From Burkholderiaceae bacterium (GTDB lineage Bacteria; Pseudomonadota; Gammaproteobacteria; Burkholderiales; Burkholderiaceae_B), in assembly GCA_004322135.1 (NCBI GenBank), contig SCSG01000049.1, positions 1-64,000 on the forward strand: a stretch of 64,000 nt of DNA. The letters are read 5' to 3'. A program made the translations under genes and the position numbers. The first letter of the stretch is position 1. Every line of letters starts with the position of its first letter. The notes under the pieces are model-generated. The model saw only the letters and a program-made list of their open reading frames with translations, did no database searches and was not told the origin of the DNA. Positions 1 to 9,420 of the stretch are shown one piece after another.

Positions 1-41
1 GTCGGCAGCAGCAACGACAATGCTGCCAGCGAGTCGGCCGC

Positions 42-1496
42 TCACACCACGCCGACTCGCTGGTAGATGTGCTTGATCTCGGTAAAGTCGGCCAGCGCGT
101 CGTAGCCGTGAAGACGTCCTAGGCCGCTGCGCCGATAGCCACCCATTTCCGCTTCCGCATATAGCTTGTTGTGGTCGTTGATCCACACCGTGCCGTCGCG
201 CAGCGCGCGGGCTACCCGCATTGCCCGTGCCCCATCGTTGGTCCAGACGCTGGCAGACAGACCAAACTCAGTGTGGTTGGTGCGCGTCACGGCTTCCTTT
301 TCATCGTCGAAGCGTTCCAGCACGACGAACGGGCCAAAAATTTCCTCCTGGCAAAAGAAAGCCGACGTATCGCGATGTGCCACCAGCGTCGGCGCCATGA
401 AGAATCCTTTTGAAAGTTCTCCCGTCAGTCGCTTGCCCTGCAGGATCACTTCGTCGCAGGTATCCAGCGCTTCGGCGACGCGCGCACTGACGTGGGCCAG
501 CGCCCTATCGTCAATCAGCGGACCCATCGCCACTCCGGAGGCACTTCCCCGGCCAATAGCCATGCCACCGAGCGCCGCCTTCAGCGCAGCCTTCATTTCC
601 TCGTAGCGCGAGCTGTGCACCAGCACACGGCGCGCAGCCGTGCATTGCTGGCCAGAGATGATCATTGCTGCTTGCGCGATCTGCGGGGCCACCTGGTCAA
701 TATCGCAATCCTGGAACACCACGCAGCAGGACTTGCCGCCAAGTTCAAGCGACAGCTTTTTCATTGTCTTGGCAGCCGCCGCCATGATGCGTTGGCCGAC
801 TTCACTGGAACCCGTAAAGCTCAGGCAGGCGACGTCCGGCGCCGAGACCAGCTCTTGTGCCACTTCATGGCCGGTCTCCATCACCAGGTTCACTACACCG
901 CTTGGCAAGCCCTCTACTTCATGCAGGTCGCGCAAGACTTCATAGGTGATCAAAGTGGTTTGCGGCGCCGGCTTGATGACCGCGGTGCAGCCGGCGGCAA
1001 GCGCCGGCGTCAGCGAGCGGATCAACAATCCGGCTGGTACGTTCCACGGCACAATGATGCCGGCCACACCGGCTGGCTCCTTCAGCAGCGTTGAATAGAC
1101 GCCGGGCTCGGCCTCGAGCACGTGGCCGCGAATATAGCGCGTAAGGCCGGCATAGTAGCGGATTTCCGAGATACTGCCGGCTATCTCGTTGCGCGCCTGG
1201 CCAATGACCCGGCCATTTTCAAGCGTGAGCAGCTGTGCCAGATATTCGGCGCGGTGCTCCAGCCGATCTGCCCATTTGAGCATCACATTCTGACGCAGGC
1301 GCGGGTCCTGCGACCAATTCGGCTGTTCAAACGCTTCGGTGGCCGCGCTGATCGCCGCACGCGCGTCGGCCACGCCACTGTCGGCGAAATTGCCGATCAC
1401 CTCCTGATCAGCCGGGTTGATGCTGTTGGCGACCTTGCCGCTGGCGGCTGCGACCCATTCGCCGCCAATAAGATTCTTTGCCTGTATAGCTTCCAC
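42..1496 (-). CDS. NAD(P)-dependent aldehyde dehydrogenase (ALDH superfamily), last gene of catabolic module A
   Basis: A full-length ALDH of 484 residues that oxidises an aldehyde to its carboxylic acid. The general-base glutamate lies in LELGGKS (about E251) and the catalytic cysteine in GQQCTAARR (about C285). The oxyanion asparagine is in PWNVP. I chose the GTG at 1496 because GGAG sits six bases upstream; the open frame continues upstream to 1559 without a better site. It follows the TctA gene by 66 bases and is the last gene of a block with a ThDP enzyme and a TTT transporter. This suggests it oxidises the aldehyde released by the decarboxylase at 4805-6478. The aldehyde itself is not identifiable. 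Confidence 0.9.
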   Translation of the reverse strand: MEAIQAKNLIGGEWVAAASGKVANSINPADQEVIGNFADSGVADARAAISAATEAFEQPNWSQDPRLRQNVMLKWADRLEHRAEYLAQLLTLENGRVIGQARNEIAGSISEIRYYAGLTRYIRGHVLEAEPGVYSTLLKEPAGVAGIIVPWNVPAGLLIRSLTPALAAGCTAVIKPAPQTTLITYEVLRDLHEVEGLPSGVVNLVMETGHEVAQELVSAPDVACLSFTGSSEVGQRIMAAAAKTMKKLSLELGGKSCCVVFQDCDIDQVAPQIAQAAMIISGQQCTAARRVLVHSSRYEEMKAALKAALGGMAIGRGSASGVAMGPLIDDRALAHVSARVAEALDTCDEVILQGKRLTGELSKGFFMAPTLVAHRDTSAFFCQEEIFGPFVVLERFDDEKEAVTRTNHTEFGLSASVWTNDGARAMRVARALRDGTVWINDHNKLYAEAEMGGYRRSGLGRLHGYDALADFTEIKHIYQRVGVV

Positions 1497-1562
1497 AATT
1501 GTCTCCAAAAAAATTACATGTCTAGTTGAGGCGTCGAGTACAGCACAACCGCCGAGCAAATA

Positions 1563-3104
1563 TTACGCTTCAAAGGACGCGTCCTTGGTCGCAAGAGGCT
1601 TCAATTTCTTTCGCCTCTTTTTCCATATGAACACAATGATCTGTACCGTGACCATCAAAGCCGATGCCCCGATGAACCAGGCACTGATCGGGTGTTCTAC
1701 AAAAGTCAATATGTCGCCATGCGAAAGTAATAACGCGCGACGAAAATTCTGTTCAATCATCGGGCCGAGCACAAAGCCTAACAGCGCGGTCGCCACCGAA
1801 AATTCCAGATAGATCAGCACCGCGCCGATAACGCCCAGGACGAGCACTTCACCGACTTCGAACAGGGAATTGTTGGCGCTGTAACACCCAATAACAATGA
1901 AAAGCAACGCCGATGGAAACAGGTATCGGTAAGGGACTTGCAACAACTTGACCCATATTCCGATCAAAGGCATATTCAACACAAGCAGCAATAAGTTGCC
2001 CACCCAAAAACTCGCAATCAGGCCCCAGAAAATATCCGGGTGCGAAACGATCAGTTGCGGCCCGGGCTGTATGCCCTGAATCAATAATGCGCCCAGCATC
2101 AACGCCATGACTTCATCGCCTGGAATACCCAATGTCATCGTGGGAATGAAATCGACCTGCGTTTTCGAATGCGAAGCAGCCTCGGGCGCAGCTACGCCCT
2201 CGATAGCACCATGGCCGAATTTCCTGGGATCCTTGGCAACCTTGTTTTCCAAGGCATAGGCAACGAAGGTCGTAATGGTGGGTCCGGTTCCCGGTAGCGC
2301 GCCAAAAAAAAGTCCCACTAAAGTGCCGCGTACCATCGGGAAGAACGAGCGCTTGGCTTCGGCTTTGGTTGGGCGCATATCTCGCAGGCGCATCTTCAAC
2401 CCGGTGCCCACAGTTTTCATCCGGTTGACGTGCAACAAGAACTCACCCACACCGAACAAACCCATGGCAAGAGCTATCAGGTTGACGCCGTCCTCCAGAC
2501 CCAATGTGCCGAACGTAAAGCGCATCACGCCCGTGTTGATGTCGGTCCCCACAACCCCAAGCAACAAGCCAAACAAGGTCACGGCTATCCCTTTTATGGG
2601 AGAGCCCTTTGACATAGTCGAGCCCGCCAAGAGCCCAAGCAGCATGACCGAAAATAGCTCTGCCGCACCGAACTTGAACGCCACCTCGACCAGTAATGGC
2701 GAGAAAAACACCATCACCAAAATTCCCGCCGAAGCGGCAAAGAACGAGGCTACCATTGCGATCCCCAGCGCCGCGCCCCCTCTGCCTTTCACCGTCAGTG
2801 GATACCCATCCAGACACGTCACCGCATGGGGCGGATGGACCGGCAAATTCAATAAAATCGCACTGATTGCGCCGCCATACATCGAACCGTAAAAAATCCC
2901 GGCCAACATCAAAATGGCGGCTACGGGACTCATGGCATACGTCAACGGCAACAAAATGGACATGGCAGCCATGGCACCCAGTCCAGGCAAGACGCCCATC
3001 AGGTTGCCCGCAACAACACCAAAAATGGACCACATCAGATTGTGCAGTTCAAATGCAACGCTGAACCCATACCAGAGACTTGTCAGTGATTGGTCTATCA
3101 TCAC
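1563..3104 (-). CDS. tctA: Tripartite tricarboxylate transporter, large permease subunit (TctA family)
   Basis: The protein has 513 residues and many hydrophobic helices, with TctA-family segments such as GVLPGLGAMAAMSILLPLTY near residue 40 and ALPGTGPTITTFVAYALE near residue 270. TctA is the main membrane subunit of secondary transporters that work with a periplasmic receptor and a small TctB subunit. It starts at GTG 3104 or ATG 3101, directly after the TctB stop codon at 3105-3107, so the two are probably translationally coupled. The C-terminus is Lys/Arg rich. The transported substrate is probably a carboxylate, given the receptor and the enzymes in the same block. Confidence 0.93.
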   Translation of the reverse strand: MMIDQSLTSLWYGFSVAFELHNLMWSIFGVVAGNLMGVLPGLGAMAAMSILLPLTYAMSPVAAILMLAGIFYGSMYGGAISAILLNLPVHPPHAVTCLDGYPLTVKGRGGAALGIAMVASFFAASAGILVMVFFSPLLVEVAFKFGAAELFSVMLLGLLAGSTMSKGSPIKGIAVTLFGLLLGVVGTDINTGVMRFTFGTLGLEDGVNLIALAMGLFGVGEFLLHVNRMKTVGTGLKMRLRDMRPTKAEAKRSFFPMVRGTLVGLFFGALPGTGPTITTFVAYALENKVAKDPRKFGHGAIEGVAAPEAASHSKTQVDFIPTMTLGIPGDEVMALMLGALLIQGIQPGPQLIVSHPDIFWGLIASFWVGNLLLLVLNMPLIGIWVKLLQVPYRYLFPSALLFIVIGCYSANNSLFEVGEVLVLGVIGAVLIYLEFSVATALLGFVLGPMIEQNFRRALLLSHGDILTFVEHPISAWFIGASALMVTVQIIVFIWKKRRKKLKPLATKDASFEA

Positions 3105-3569
3105 TTAGCCCCAATGCAGTAGCGGAAACTGCAGTTGCAACATCCACCAAAAAATAATGGTGGACACCAGGCACCCGGCCACAGCAAGGACCGCCGCCTC
3201 TTTAATGCTGTTTTGCCGATCTCCCAGAGCAGAAATAAAGACAACACCAAACGTTGCAGGCAGCAAACCGCCATAATCCCCCAACAGAATAAACGCCACG
3301 ATGCCACCGACGATACACAGCCAGCCTCGCCATTCAGCTGGCGGGTCTGGCTCTGCATCAGCGTCAGCGTGTTTGTGCGCCAGACCCTGGATGGCAATCA
3401 ACACACCCATCAGTACCATCAACGCACCGACGGCGGCAGGGAAGAAGCCCGGGCCCATCTGCCTCAACGTACCAATCCGGTAACTCACGCCGCCCAGGAC
3501 AGCTCCGAGCCCTATTGCAATGATCAGCACGCCACCGTAATAATCCTTGTTGATGCCGTTTTTACGCAA
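3105..3569 (-). CDS. tctB: Tripartite tricarboxylate transporter, small membrane subunit (TctB family)
   Basis: A 154-residue protein with about four hydrophobic segments. An N-terminal helix (residues 11-27) is followed by MGPGFFPAAVGALMVLMGVL, which is characteristic of TctB. It is the small membrane partner of the adjacent TctA. Its stop codon directly abuts the TctA start. A 190-base gap separates it from the upstream Bug receptor gene, with no terminator or open frame that I can see, so the whole block is likely one transcript. The shorter overlapping frame at 3101-3397 is a shadow. Confidence 0.88.
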   Translation of the reverse strand: MRKNGINKDYYGGVLIIAIGLGAVLGGVSYRIGTLRQMGPGFFPAAVGALMVLMGVLIAIQGLAHKHADADAEPDPPAEWRGWLCIVGGIVAFILLGDYGGLLPATFGVVFISALGDRQNSIKEAAVLAVAGCLVSTIIFWWMLQLQFPLLHWG

Positions 3570-3761
3570 GTACGTGTCCCTTCTATGCTGGTTGCATTCG
3601 TCCGCGAATTCAGTTCCTGACGTCTGTTCTGACGGGCATGCACGTATGACAGTCGCTGTGTGTATCGTACGGATGCATTAACGCAGAAATAGCGCTGAAG
3701 TAATGCAACGGCTATCCCTGCGCGTCACCATGCGAGCAGTATGGCATCAAGCGAACCACAA

Positions 3762-4760
3762 TCACTGGAGCTTGATCTTTTCATCCTTGATGATCTTCGC
3801 GTAGCGCGCCGACTCCTTGCGCATTAATTCAGCAAGTTGTTCGGGAGTGTCAGCCACGACGTTCATGCCCATGCCGGTGATCTTTTTTTCGACCGCAGGC
3901 GTATGCAGGATCGCAATAACTTCAGCAGACAACTTTTTGACGACCGGCGCAGGTGTCCCGCTTGGCGCCATCAAGGCATAGATCGACACCGCCTCGAATC
4001 CAGTCAGGCCCTGGCCCTGTTCCTGCAACGTTGGCACGTTTGGCAGTAGCGGCGAGCGCTTGTCGCTACCGATGCCGATGGCATGCAGCTTACCCGCCTT
4101 GATGAGTGGGGCCACTGCTGACACCTGAGTAAACAGCGCGGTGATGTGCCCACCCAGAATGGCCGTCGTGGCATCAGCGGTTCCGTTGTAAGGAACATGC
4201 AGCATGTCAATGCCCGTTGCCCGTTTGAACATTTCACCTGCAAGGTGCGGCTGTGTGCCTATGCCCGATGAACCGTAGGTGAGCTTCCCCGGGTTGGCTT
4301 TCGCGTAGGCAGCAAGCTCCTTCACGTTATGCGCCGGTATGCTGTCGTTGACGACCAGCATATTGTCAATGCTCACCATAAGCGTGAGTGGCGTGAAGTT
4401 CTTGAATGGGTCGTAGTGCAGGTTGGGATAAAGATGCTGATTGATCACCAGGTTCGCCGTTGGTGCTACCACCAAGGTGTAGCCGTCGGGACGGGAACGA
4501 GCCACGTAATCCATGGCGATGTTGCCGCCGGCACCCGGTTTGGTTTCGACGATGACGGATTGATGCCAGCGTTTGCTCAGTTCCGCCGCCACGATGCGTG
4601 CGACAATGTCTCCAGGTCCGCCAGCCGCATAGGGGTAGACAATACGAATCTGTCTGGATGGATAATTTGACGCCGCATCCGTTGCGGGTTGGGCCAGCGC
4701 CGTGGATAGCGTGGCCATCGAGAGGAACAAAAGCAAAACGAAACGTGACAGGGCGCTCAT
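3762..4760 (-). CDS. Bug-family periplasmic solute receptor (TctC-type) of the TTT transporter
   Basis: The protein has 332 residues. It carries an N-terminal signal peptide with cleavage probably after ALAQP, then the Bug signature YPSRQIRIVYPYAAGGPGD. GVDxxHVPY-like GIDMLHVPYNGT and a region rich in LGG and GxR positions follow. Bug receptors bind carboxylates and related small molecules and are greatly expanded in Bordetella and relatives. The ATG at 4760 is preceded by GGAG at a six-base spacing; the ATG at 4772 lacks a ribosome site. It lies 44 bases downstream of the ThDP enzyme gene, so uptake and catabolism are probably co-regulated. Confidence 0.92.
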   Translation of the reverse strand: MSALSRFVLLLFLSMATLSTALAQPATDAASNYPSRQIRIVYPYAAGGPGDIVARIVAAELSKRWHQSVIVETKPGAGGNIAMDYVARSRPDGYTLVVAPTANLVINQHLYPNLHYDPFKNFTPLTLMVSIDNMLVVNDSIPAHNVKELAAYAKANPGKLTYGSSGIGTQPHLAGEMFKRATGIDMLHVPYNGTADATTAILGGHITALFTQVSAVAPLIKAGKLHAIGIGSDKRSPLLPNVPTLQEQGQGLTGFEAVSIYALMAPSGTPAPVVKKLSAEVIAILHTPAVEKKITGMGMNVVADTPEQLAELMRKESARYAKIIKDEKIKLQ

Positions 4761-4804
4761 GGTTGTCTCCATTATGTTGTTTTGTGATGGCTACCAGTGG
4801 TAGG

Positions 4805-6478
4805 TCAATGCGCTCCACTGCGTAATGCAGTGATCGTTGTGCGCGGCGTAATTGCTTCCTGACTGACACGCAGTTCCAACAACGCCGGACCATTATGGTT
4901 GCGCGCGCGCTCGAACGCGGCGGCGAAATCGGCCGTTTTTTCGACAAGTTCACCTGATGCACCATATGCCTTTGCCAGCGCGACAAAATCTGGATTACGC
5001 AAATTGGTGGCATAAACCCGGCCTGGATAATTGCGCTCCTGGTGCATGCGAATGCTGCCGTACATGCCGTTGTTGACGACGACCACCACAATATTCAGGT
5101 TGTACTGCACCGCCGTAGCCAGTTCCTGGCCATCCATCAGAAAGCATCCGTCGCCAGAAAAGCAGACCACCGTGCGTTCCGGGTAGACCAGTTTGGCGGC
5201 AATTGACGCCGGTACGTCGTACCCCATCGTGCCGCTGGCCGGCGCAAGCTGCGTGCGATGGCCACGGTACTGATAGAAGCGCTGTACCCAAATGGCGTAG
5301 TTGCCCGCGCCATTGACCACAATAGAGTCGGCCGGCAACGTCTGCCGCAGGTATTGCATGATCGCGCCCAGATCGGTTGGGCCCGGCATCGGCGTGGGCT
5401 TCAGGTTGTTCAGATAATCAGCCCTGGCACTGGCTGTCCACTCGTGCCACGGAACATCTGCCACCGGCTTCCACGTGCTTACCGCCTTTGCAAATTCTTC
5501 CATGCCGGAAAGAATCATCAAAGCAGCGGAATATACAGACCCCAGTTCGCCCGCATCACGGTGCACGTGAACCAGGCGCTGCCGCGGTTTAGGTACATTA
5601 AGCAACGTGTAGTGGTTGGTAGCGGTTTCAGTAAGACGGGTCCCTACCGCGATGATCAAATCAGCGGTGGAAATACGCGTGGCCAGTTTTGGGTCCATGC
5701 CCAGCCCGGCTTCGCCAACGTAGTTCGAATGACAGTTGTCAAACAGATCCTGACGCCGGAACACGCACGACACGGGCAAATCGAAGGCTTCGGCGAAGCG
5801 CGCCATGTCATCGCCTGCCTGACGCGACCACGCGCCTCCACCCAATATCACCAATGGCTGCTGCGCCTGCGCGAGCATGGCGCGCATGGATTCCATTGCG
5901 TCAGGTGCCGGTTGCATCTGAAGACGCTGGTAGCGTGGAATGTCGTCCACCACCACCCGCTCAACCAGCATGTCTTCGGGCACGGCCAACACAACGGGGC
6001 CCGGGCGGCCCGAAGTGGCGACATGAAACGCGCGGCTGACAAACTCGGGGATGCGACGCGGGTCATCAATTTGCTCGACCCATTTCGCGATATGGCCGTA
6101 CATATGCCGGTAGTCAATTTCCTGCCATGTCTCACGGCCGGAATTGCCGCGTGCGACCTGGCCGACAAACACGATTAGCGGTGTGGCATCTTGTCTGGCC
6201 GTGTGGATGCCGATAGCTGCATTACAACCACCCGGACCGCGTGTGACAAAGCAGATGCCGGGTTCGCCAGTCAACTTGGCGTGGGCCTCTGCCATGTAGA
6301 CTGCGCCCGCCTCATGGCGGCAAACGATCAATCGGATCGCATCTTTCTCGGTATAGAGCGCATCAATCACATCGAGAAAGCTTTCACCAGGAACGCAATA
6401 TGCCGTATCAATGCCATGAATTCGGAGGGCATCAACGAGTACTTGCCCTCCACTACGTGATGAATCGCCTTGTTTCAT
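4805..6478 (-). CDS. Thiamine-diphosphate-dependent enzyme of the acetolactate synthase/benzoylformate decarboxylase family (module A)
   Basis: A 557-residue member of the ThDP family with all three domains. The cofactor-activating glutamate is in CRHEAGAV (E56). The C-terminal Mg-ThDP motif runs from GDG (442-444) to NN (469-470). The N-terminal TRGPGG loop resembles acetolactate synthases. The ATG at 6478 follows a strong GGGAGGGCG site; the frame stays open to 6595. It is the first gene of a block that also encodes a Bug/TctAB transporter and an aldehyde dehydrogenase. A 2-oxo acid decarboxylase role therefore fits better than biosynthetic acetolactate synthesis, but that is inference. No small regulatory subunit is nearby. 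Confidence 0.85.
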   Translation of the reverse strand: MKQGDSSRSGGQVLVDALRIHGIDTAYCVPGESFLDVIDALYTEKDAIRLIVCRHEAGAVYMAEAHAKLTGEPGICFVTRGPGGCNAAIGIHTARQDATPLIVFVGQVARGNSGRETWQEIDYRHMYGHIAKWVEQIDDPRRIPEFVSRAFHVATSGRPGPVVLAVPEDMLVERVVVDDIPRYQRLQMQPAPDAMESMRAMLAQAQQPLVILGGGAWSRQAGDDMARFAEAFDLPVSCVFRRQDLFDNCHSNYVGEAGLGMDPKLATRISTADLIIAVGTRLTETATNHYTLLNVPKPRQRLVHVHRDAGELGSVYSAALMILSGMEEFAKAVSTWKPVADVPWHEWTASARADYLNNLKPTPMPGPTDLGAIMQYLRQTLPADSIVVNGAGNYAIWVQRFYQYRGHRTQLAPASGTMGYDVPASIAAKLVYPERTVVCFSGDGCFLMDGQELATAVQYNLNIVVVVVNNGMYGSIRMHQERNYPGRVYATNLRNPDFVALAKAYGASGELVEKTADFAAAFERARNHNGPALLELRVSQEAITPRTTITALRSGAH

Positions 6479-6674
6479 CGCCCTCCCTTCAGGGTTGCTG
6501 GGCCAGTCAAGACAGACCTGAAGTAACGAAAGCTTTTGTATCTGATGTCTAAGATTGATCGGTGCCTGGCTCGTGGCGATAAACACGTAATGCACACGTT
6601 TTAAGCGAAAAACCGACAGCTTCGGAACTTTAAATCTTTACGTAGACGGGCTTTATCATGGTGCAACAGGTGGA

Positions 6675-6720
6675 TTGTATATAGTATACAACCCTGATTT
6701 ATTGGCTGTAAACAACCAAT
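6675..6720 (-). promoter_or_regulatory. Predicted promoter and palindromic operators ahead of module A
   Basis: On the minus strand, TTTACA (6707-6712) and TATACT (6683-6688) form a sigma70-like pair with an 18-base spacer. The -10 element lies inside a perfect inverted repeat, TTGTATA-TAG-TATACAA (6675-6691). The -35 lies inside an imperfect palindrome (6701-6720, ATTGG...CCAAT). The first repeat resembles operators of GntR-family repressors, but no such regulator gene lies in the window. A transcript from here would have a leader of nearly 200 bases before the ATG at 6478. The rest of 6479-6815 shows no gene. Confidence 0.5.
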
Positions 6721-6815
6721 GTGGCGGCACGCTTGCAGCGCCACCGCCCTGGCGTTCTGCGCTATGGCGTTGCTCGCCAAGCATCAGTAACAGGACTCGA
6801 TTGAACATAATGCAG

Positions 6816-8228
6816 TCAATGCACGCTCGGCCTTCTTCTCTCGAGTTGCAAGCATTCCACCACGTACGCCGCGAATGCCAGCAAGCTGTGATCGGAGAAA
6901 CGCCTTCCCACCAATTGCAGCCCCACAGGCAGATTTTCGGCCGTGAAGCCAACCGGAATAGTCACCGCGGGGTGGCCCGTCATATTGAACGGGTACGTGA
7001 ACGGGAACCACTCGTGAAAATCCTTGAGACCCACGCCGTCAATCTGTTCGGGACGGTCGCGTCCAATATCAAAGGCCGTCACGGACAGCGTTGGCGTCAT
7101 GATGACATCATGCGAAGCAAACACGCGCTCCACTTCGTTGTAAGTATTAAGACGAGACTGGAACGCCTGCCTGACGTCGTCGACCGACAGTGCCTGCCCG
7201 CGGCGTACATACGCCACGACAGCAGGGTCCATCTTTGACTCCCAGGCGTCCAGTTTGTCGCCAATTTCAATCAACCGCTTGACGGGAACGAGTGTCGTAT
7301 AGGCTTCAATGGCCGGACTCAGATCGATGGCGCATTCCACGATTCCGCAGGCATTCGCCAAGCGCTTCAGGGCATCTTGCACCACACTTAGCACATCTGC
7401 GCTGACGCGGCCAAATCCCAAGGTGCTGCTCCACGCAACTCGTATCGTGCGTTCCTGCACTTGCACGTCGCCTTCATGAATCCTGGGCAACGACAAAGGA
7501 TCCCGTGAATCGGGGCCCTCGAGCACACGCAGGGCCATATCCAGATCGCTCACATCACGCGCCAGCATCCCGACAGTGAACATATGGTCCCACGGAAACC
7601 AATTGGGCGCGAACGGCACCCTGCCGCCACTTGGCTTCAGGGCAGCGACACCACATAGCGCAGCAGGAATCCGTACAGATCCTGCCTGGTCGTTGCCAAT
7701 TGCCAGCGGCCCAAGCCCCGCTGCAACCGCTGCGGCAGCGCCACCGCTGGACCCGCCCACGACCTTCCCCGGATTCCAGGGATTTCGCGTAACCCCGAGC
7801 AGAGGCGAATCTACCACCCCTTTGGTCGCAAATTCCGGCAAAGTCGTCTTGCCAAAAATGATGGCACCGGCCTTACGCAGGCGAGCCACGCAAACGGCAT
7901 CCTGGTCGGGGACATTGTCCGCGAAAACGGCTGAACCATAGGTCGTCCGCATCCCTGCCGTCTCGATATTGTCTTTTATCGAAACCGGCACACCCAATAA
8001 AGGGGTGGCAGTCCAGTCTGCCTTGCCATGCGCGACAGCGAAATCCACGGCTGAGGCCTCCTCAACCGCTTTCTCCGCCGCCAAAGCACAGAACGCATTC
8101 AGTTCGCTCGTTTGAACACGCCGCAACAGCCGTTCCATATAACTTCGTGCAGAGATACGGCCATCTGCTATTTTTTCGGCCAGAACATGCATTGGCAGGT
8201 AGAAATCGTCTTCTTCCGCTGTGCTCAT
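6816..8228 (-). CDS. Amidase-signature-family amidohydrolase
   Basis: The protein has 470 residues and hydrolyses an amide to acid and ammonia. The Ser-cisSer-Lys triad is visible: K85 in VSIKDN, S160 in GGSSGG, and S184 in AGSVRIP, with the 24-residue spacing between the two serines usual for the family. The stretch before S184 reads NDQAG rather than the common TDxGG. It starts 12 bases after the periplasmic receptor gene of the ABC importer and ends that transcription unit. The importer may therefore bring in an amide or an acid formed from one. The specific substrate is unknown; GatA is unlikely because no GatB or GatC is present. Confidence 0.88.
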   Translation of the reverse strand: MSTAEEDDFYLPMHVLAEKIADGRISARSYMERLLRRVQTSELNAFCALAAEKAVEEASAVDFAVAHGKADWTATPLLGVPVSIKDNIETAGMRTTYGSAVFADNVPDQDAVCVARLRKAGAIIFGKTTLPEFATKGVVDSPLLGVTRNPWNPGKVVGGSSGGAAAAVAAGLGPLAIGNDQAGSVRIPAALCGVAALKPSGGRVPFAPNWFPWDHMFTVGMLARDVSDLDMALRVLEGPDSRDPLSLPRIHEGDVQVQERTIRVAWSSTLGFGRVSADVLSVVQDALKRLANACGIVECAIDLSPAIEAYTTLVPVKRLIEIGDKLDAWESKMDPAVVAYVRRGQALSVDDVRQAFQSRLNTYNEVERVFASHDVIMTPTLSVTAFDIGRDRPEQIDGVGLKDFHEWFPFTYPFNMTGHPAVTIPVGFTAENLPVGLQLVGRRFSDHSLLAFAAYVVECLQLERRRPSVH

Positions 8229-8240
8229 GGGGTTACCGTG

Positions 8241-9383
8241 CTAACAAGGATAGGGCAGGTATGACGCATCAATCAGTTTGCTCACGTCAACTCGTGTCTT
8301 TAAATCACCAACCTTAACCATGGCGTCAATGCCATTTTGCAATGCCTTGGCGGATGGACACCCCTTGAGATCCCGATAGTAGTCCTTGCCTTTTACACCG
8401 TAGACCAGTCCAAGCACGTTGGTCGGCGTCCCCGTGATTCGGGACATGATGGCAATCGCTTCGGTCCGGTTTTCTGGCTTTGCCAGCCATTGCAACCCGG
8501 CCACCCAATCCGCAAGAAACGACTTCACCGCCTTCGGGTGTTCCTTCAGAAAGTTATTGCGCGCCACGACCGCGATTGCGGCAGTTTCGCCAGTCGCTTC
8601 AGCCGTCGTAAACAGGATCTTTGCCTTTCCGCTTGCCTGTTCCATTGCCTCGAACGGCTGAACGAAAGTACCCAACGCAACGCGACCGGAATTCAAGGCC
8701 GCCTGCTGAGTAGCGTATCCGCTTTCCACAAACTGCACATCTTTACGCGGGTCGAGCTTATGGTTCACCAACCATGCACGCAAGACAATGTCGGATGCAC
8801 TGCCCAGCTGATTGGTCCCGATGACTTTTCCTTTTAGATCGGCAGGGCCGGAGATCCCACTATTCTTCAACACCATATAGGCATTCGCGCCATAGCCAGG
8901 ATGCGCGTCCACGAACTGCGCCACAACAACAGAAAAGCCACCTTTGATCGCATGTTTGGCTTGGCCCAGGGCAATCGTACTGAACCCAAGCGTTCCAATA
9001 TCGATCTGGTCAGCGGCAAGCAGGCTCAATGTTTGCGGCGTACCTTTACTCGCCGTCAGAATGCTTAGTGTGTAATCCTTGTCATAGCCCTTCAGGATTC
9101 CTTTCTTTTGCAATTCCGGACTGAAGATCGCTGCCTCCATCTCGTTGGGCGGCGTTGCACCACCCGTCGAAAATCGAATATGCACCGGACTGGCACCGGC
9201 AGCACTTGCAGCGCCTGCAGTCGGCAATCCTCCGACGCCCAGCACGGCAGCTGCAGCAACGGCCAGTACCTTCCATCTGCGTGATAGCTTGACCCGCGGT
9301 GTCTCGACCCTGCTGCTTACCGGCCGCAGCAGGTGGTTCCACGCGCGCCAGAACTCTGTACTGCCTGATTGTATGTTTAACAT
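8241..9383 (-). CDS. ABC transporter periplasmic substrate-binding protein (NMT1/nitrate-taurine type)
   Basis: A 380-residue receptor with an unusually long basic N-terminus (about 34 residues). A hydrophobic export segment follows (KVLAVAAAAVLGVGGLPTAG), and then the mature domain. Family features include DIGTLGFSTIALGQA and LKGKVIGTNQLGSASD. The ATG at 9383 follows AGGAGG, so the long leader appears genuine. It sits just downstream of two SsuC/TauC-like permease genes and an ATPase gene. This completes an importer of the nitrate/sulfonate/taurine class, which also includes receptors for aromatic and pyrimidine compounds. The ligand cannot be assigned. Confidence 0.88.
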   Translation of the reverse strand: MLNIQSGSTEFWRAWNHLLRPVSSRVETPRVKLSRRWKVLAVAAAAVLGVGGLPTAGAASAAGASPVHIRFSTGGATPPNEMEAAIFSPELQKKGILKGYDKDYTLSILTASKGTPQTLSLLAADQIDIGTLGFSTIALGQAKHAIKGGFSVVVAQFVDAHPGYGANAYMVLKNSGISGPADLKGKVIGTNQLGSASDIVLRAWLVNHKLDPRKDVQFVESGYATQQAALNSGRVALGTFVQPFEAMEQASGKAKILFTTAEATGETAAIAVVARNNFLKEHPKAVKSFLADWVAGLQWLAKPENRTEAIAIMSRITGTPTNVLGLVYGVKGKDYYRDLKGCPSAKALQNGIDAMVKVGDLKTRVDVSKLIDASYLPYPC

Positions 9384-9420
9384 TTTGTCCAGCCTCCTCT
9401 AGTGAATGACTAGAAACGTC

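Noticed and set aside
4805-6478. Calling this gene ilvB (biosynthetic acetolactate synthase)
   Set aside because: No regulatory subunit or ilvC is adjacent, and the gene is embedded with a transporter and an aldehyde dehydrogenase; the family is too broad for this symbol.
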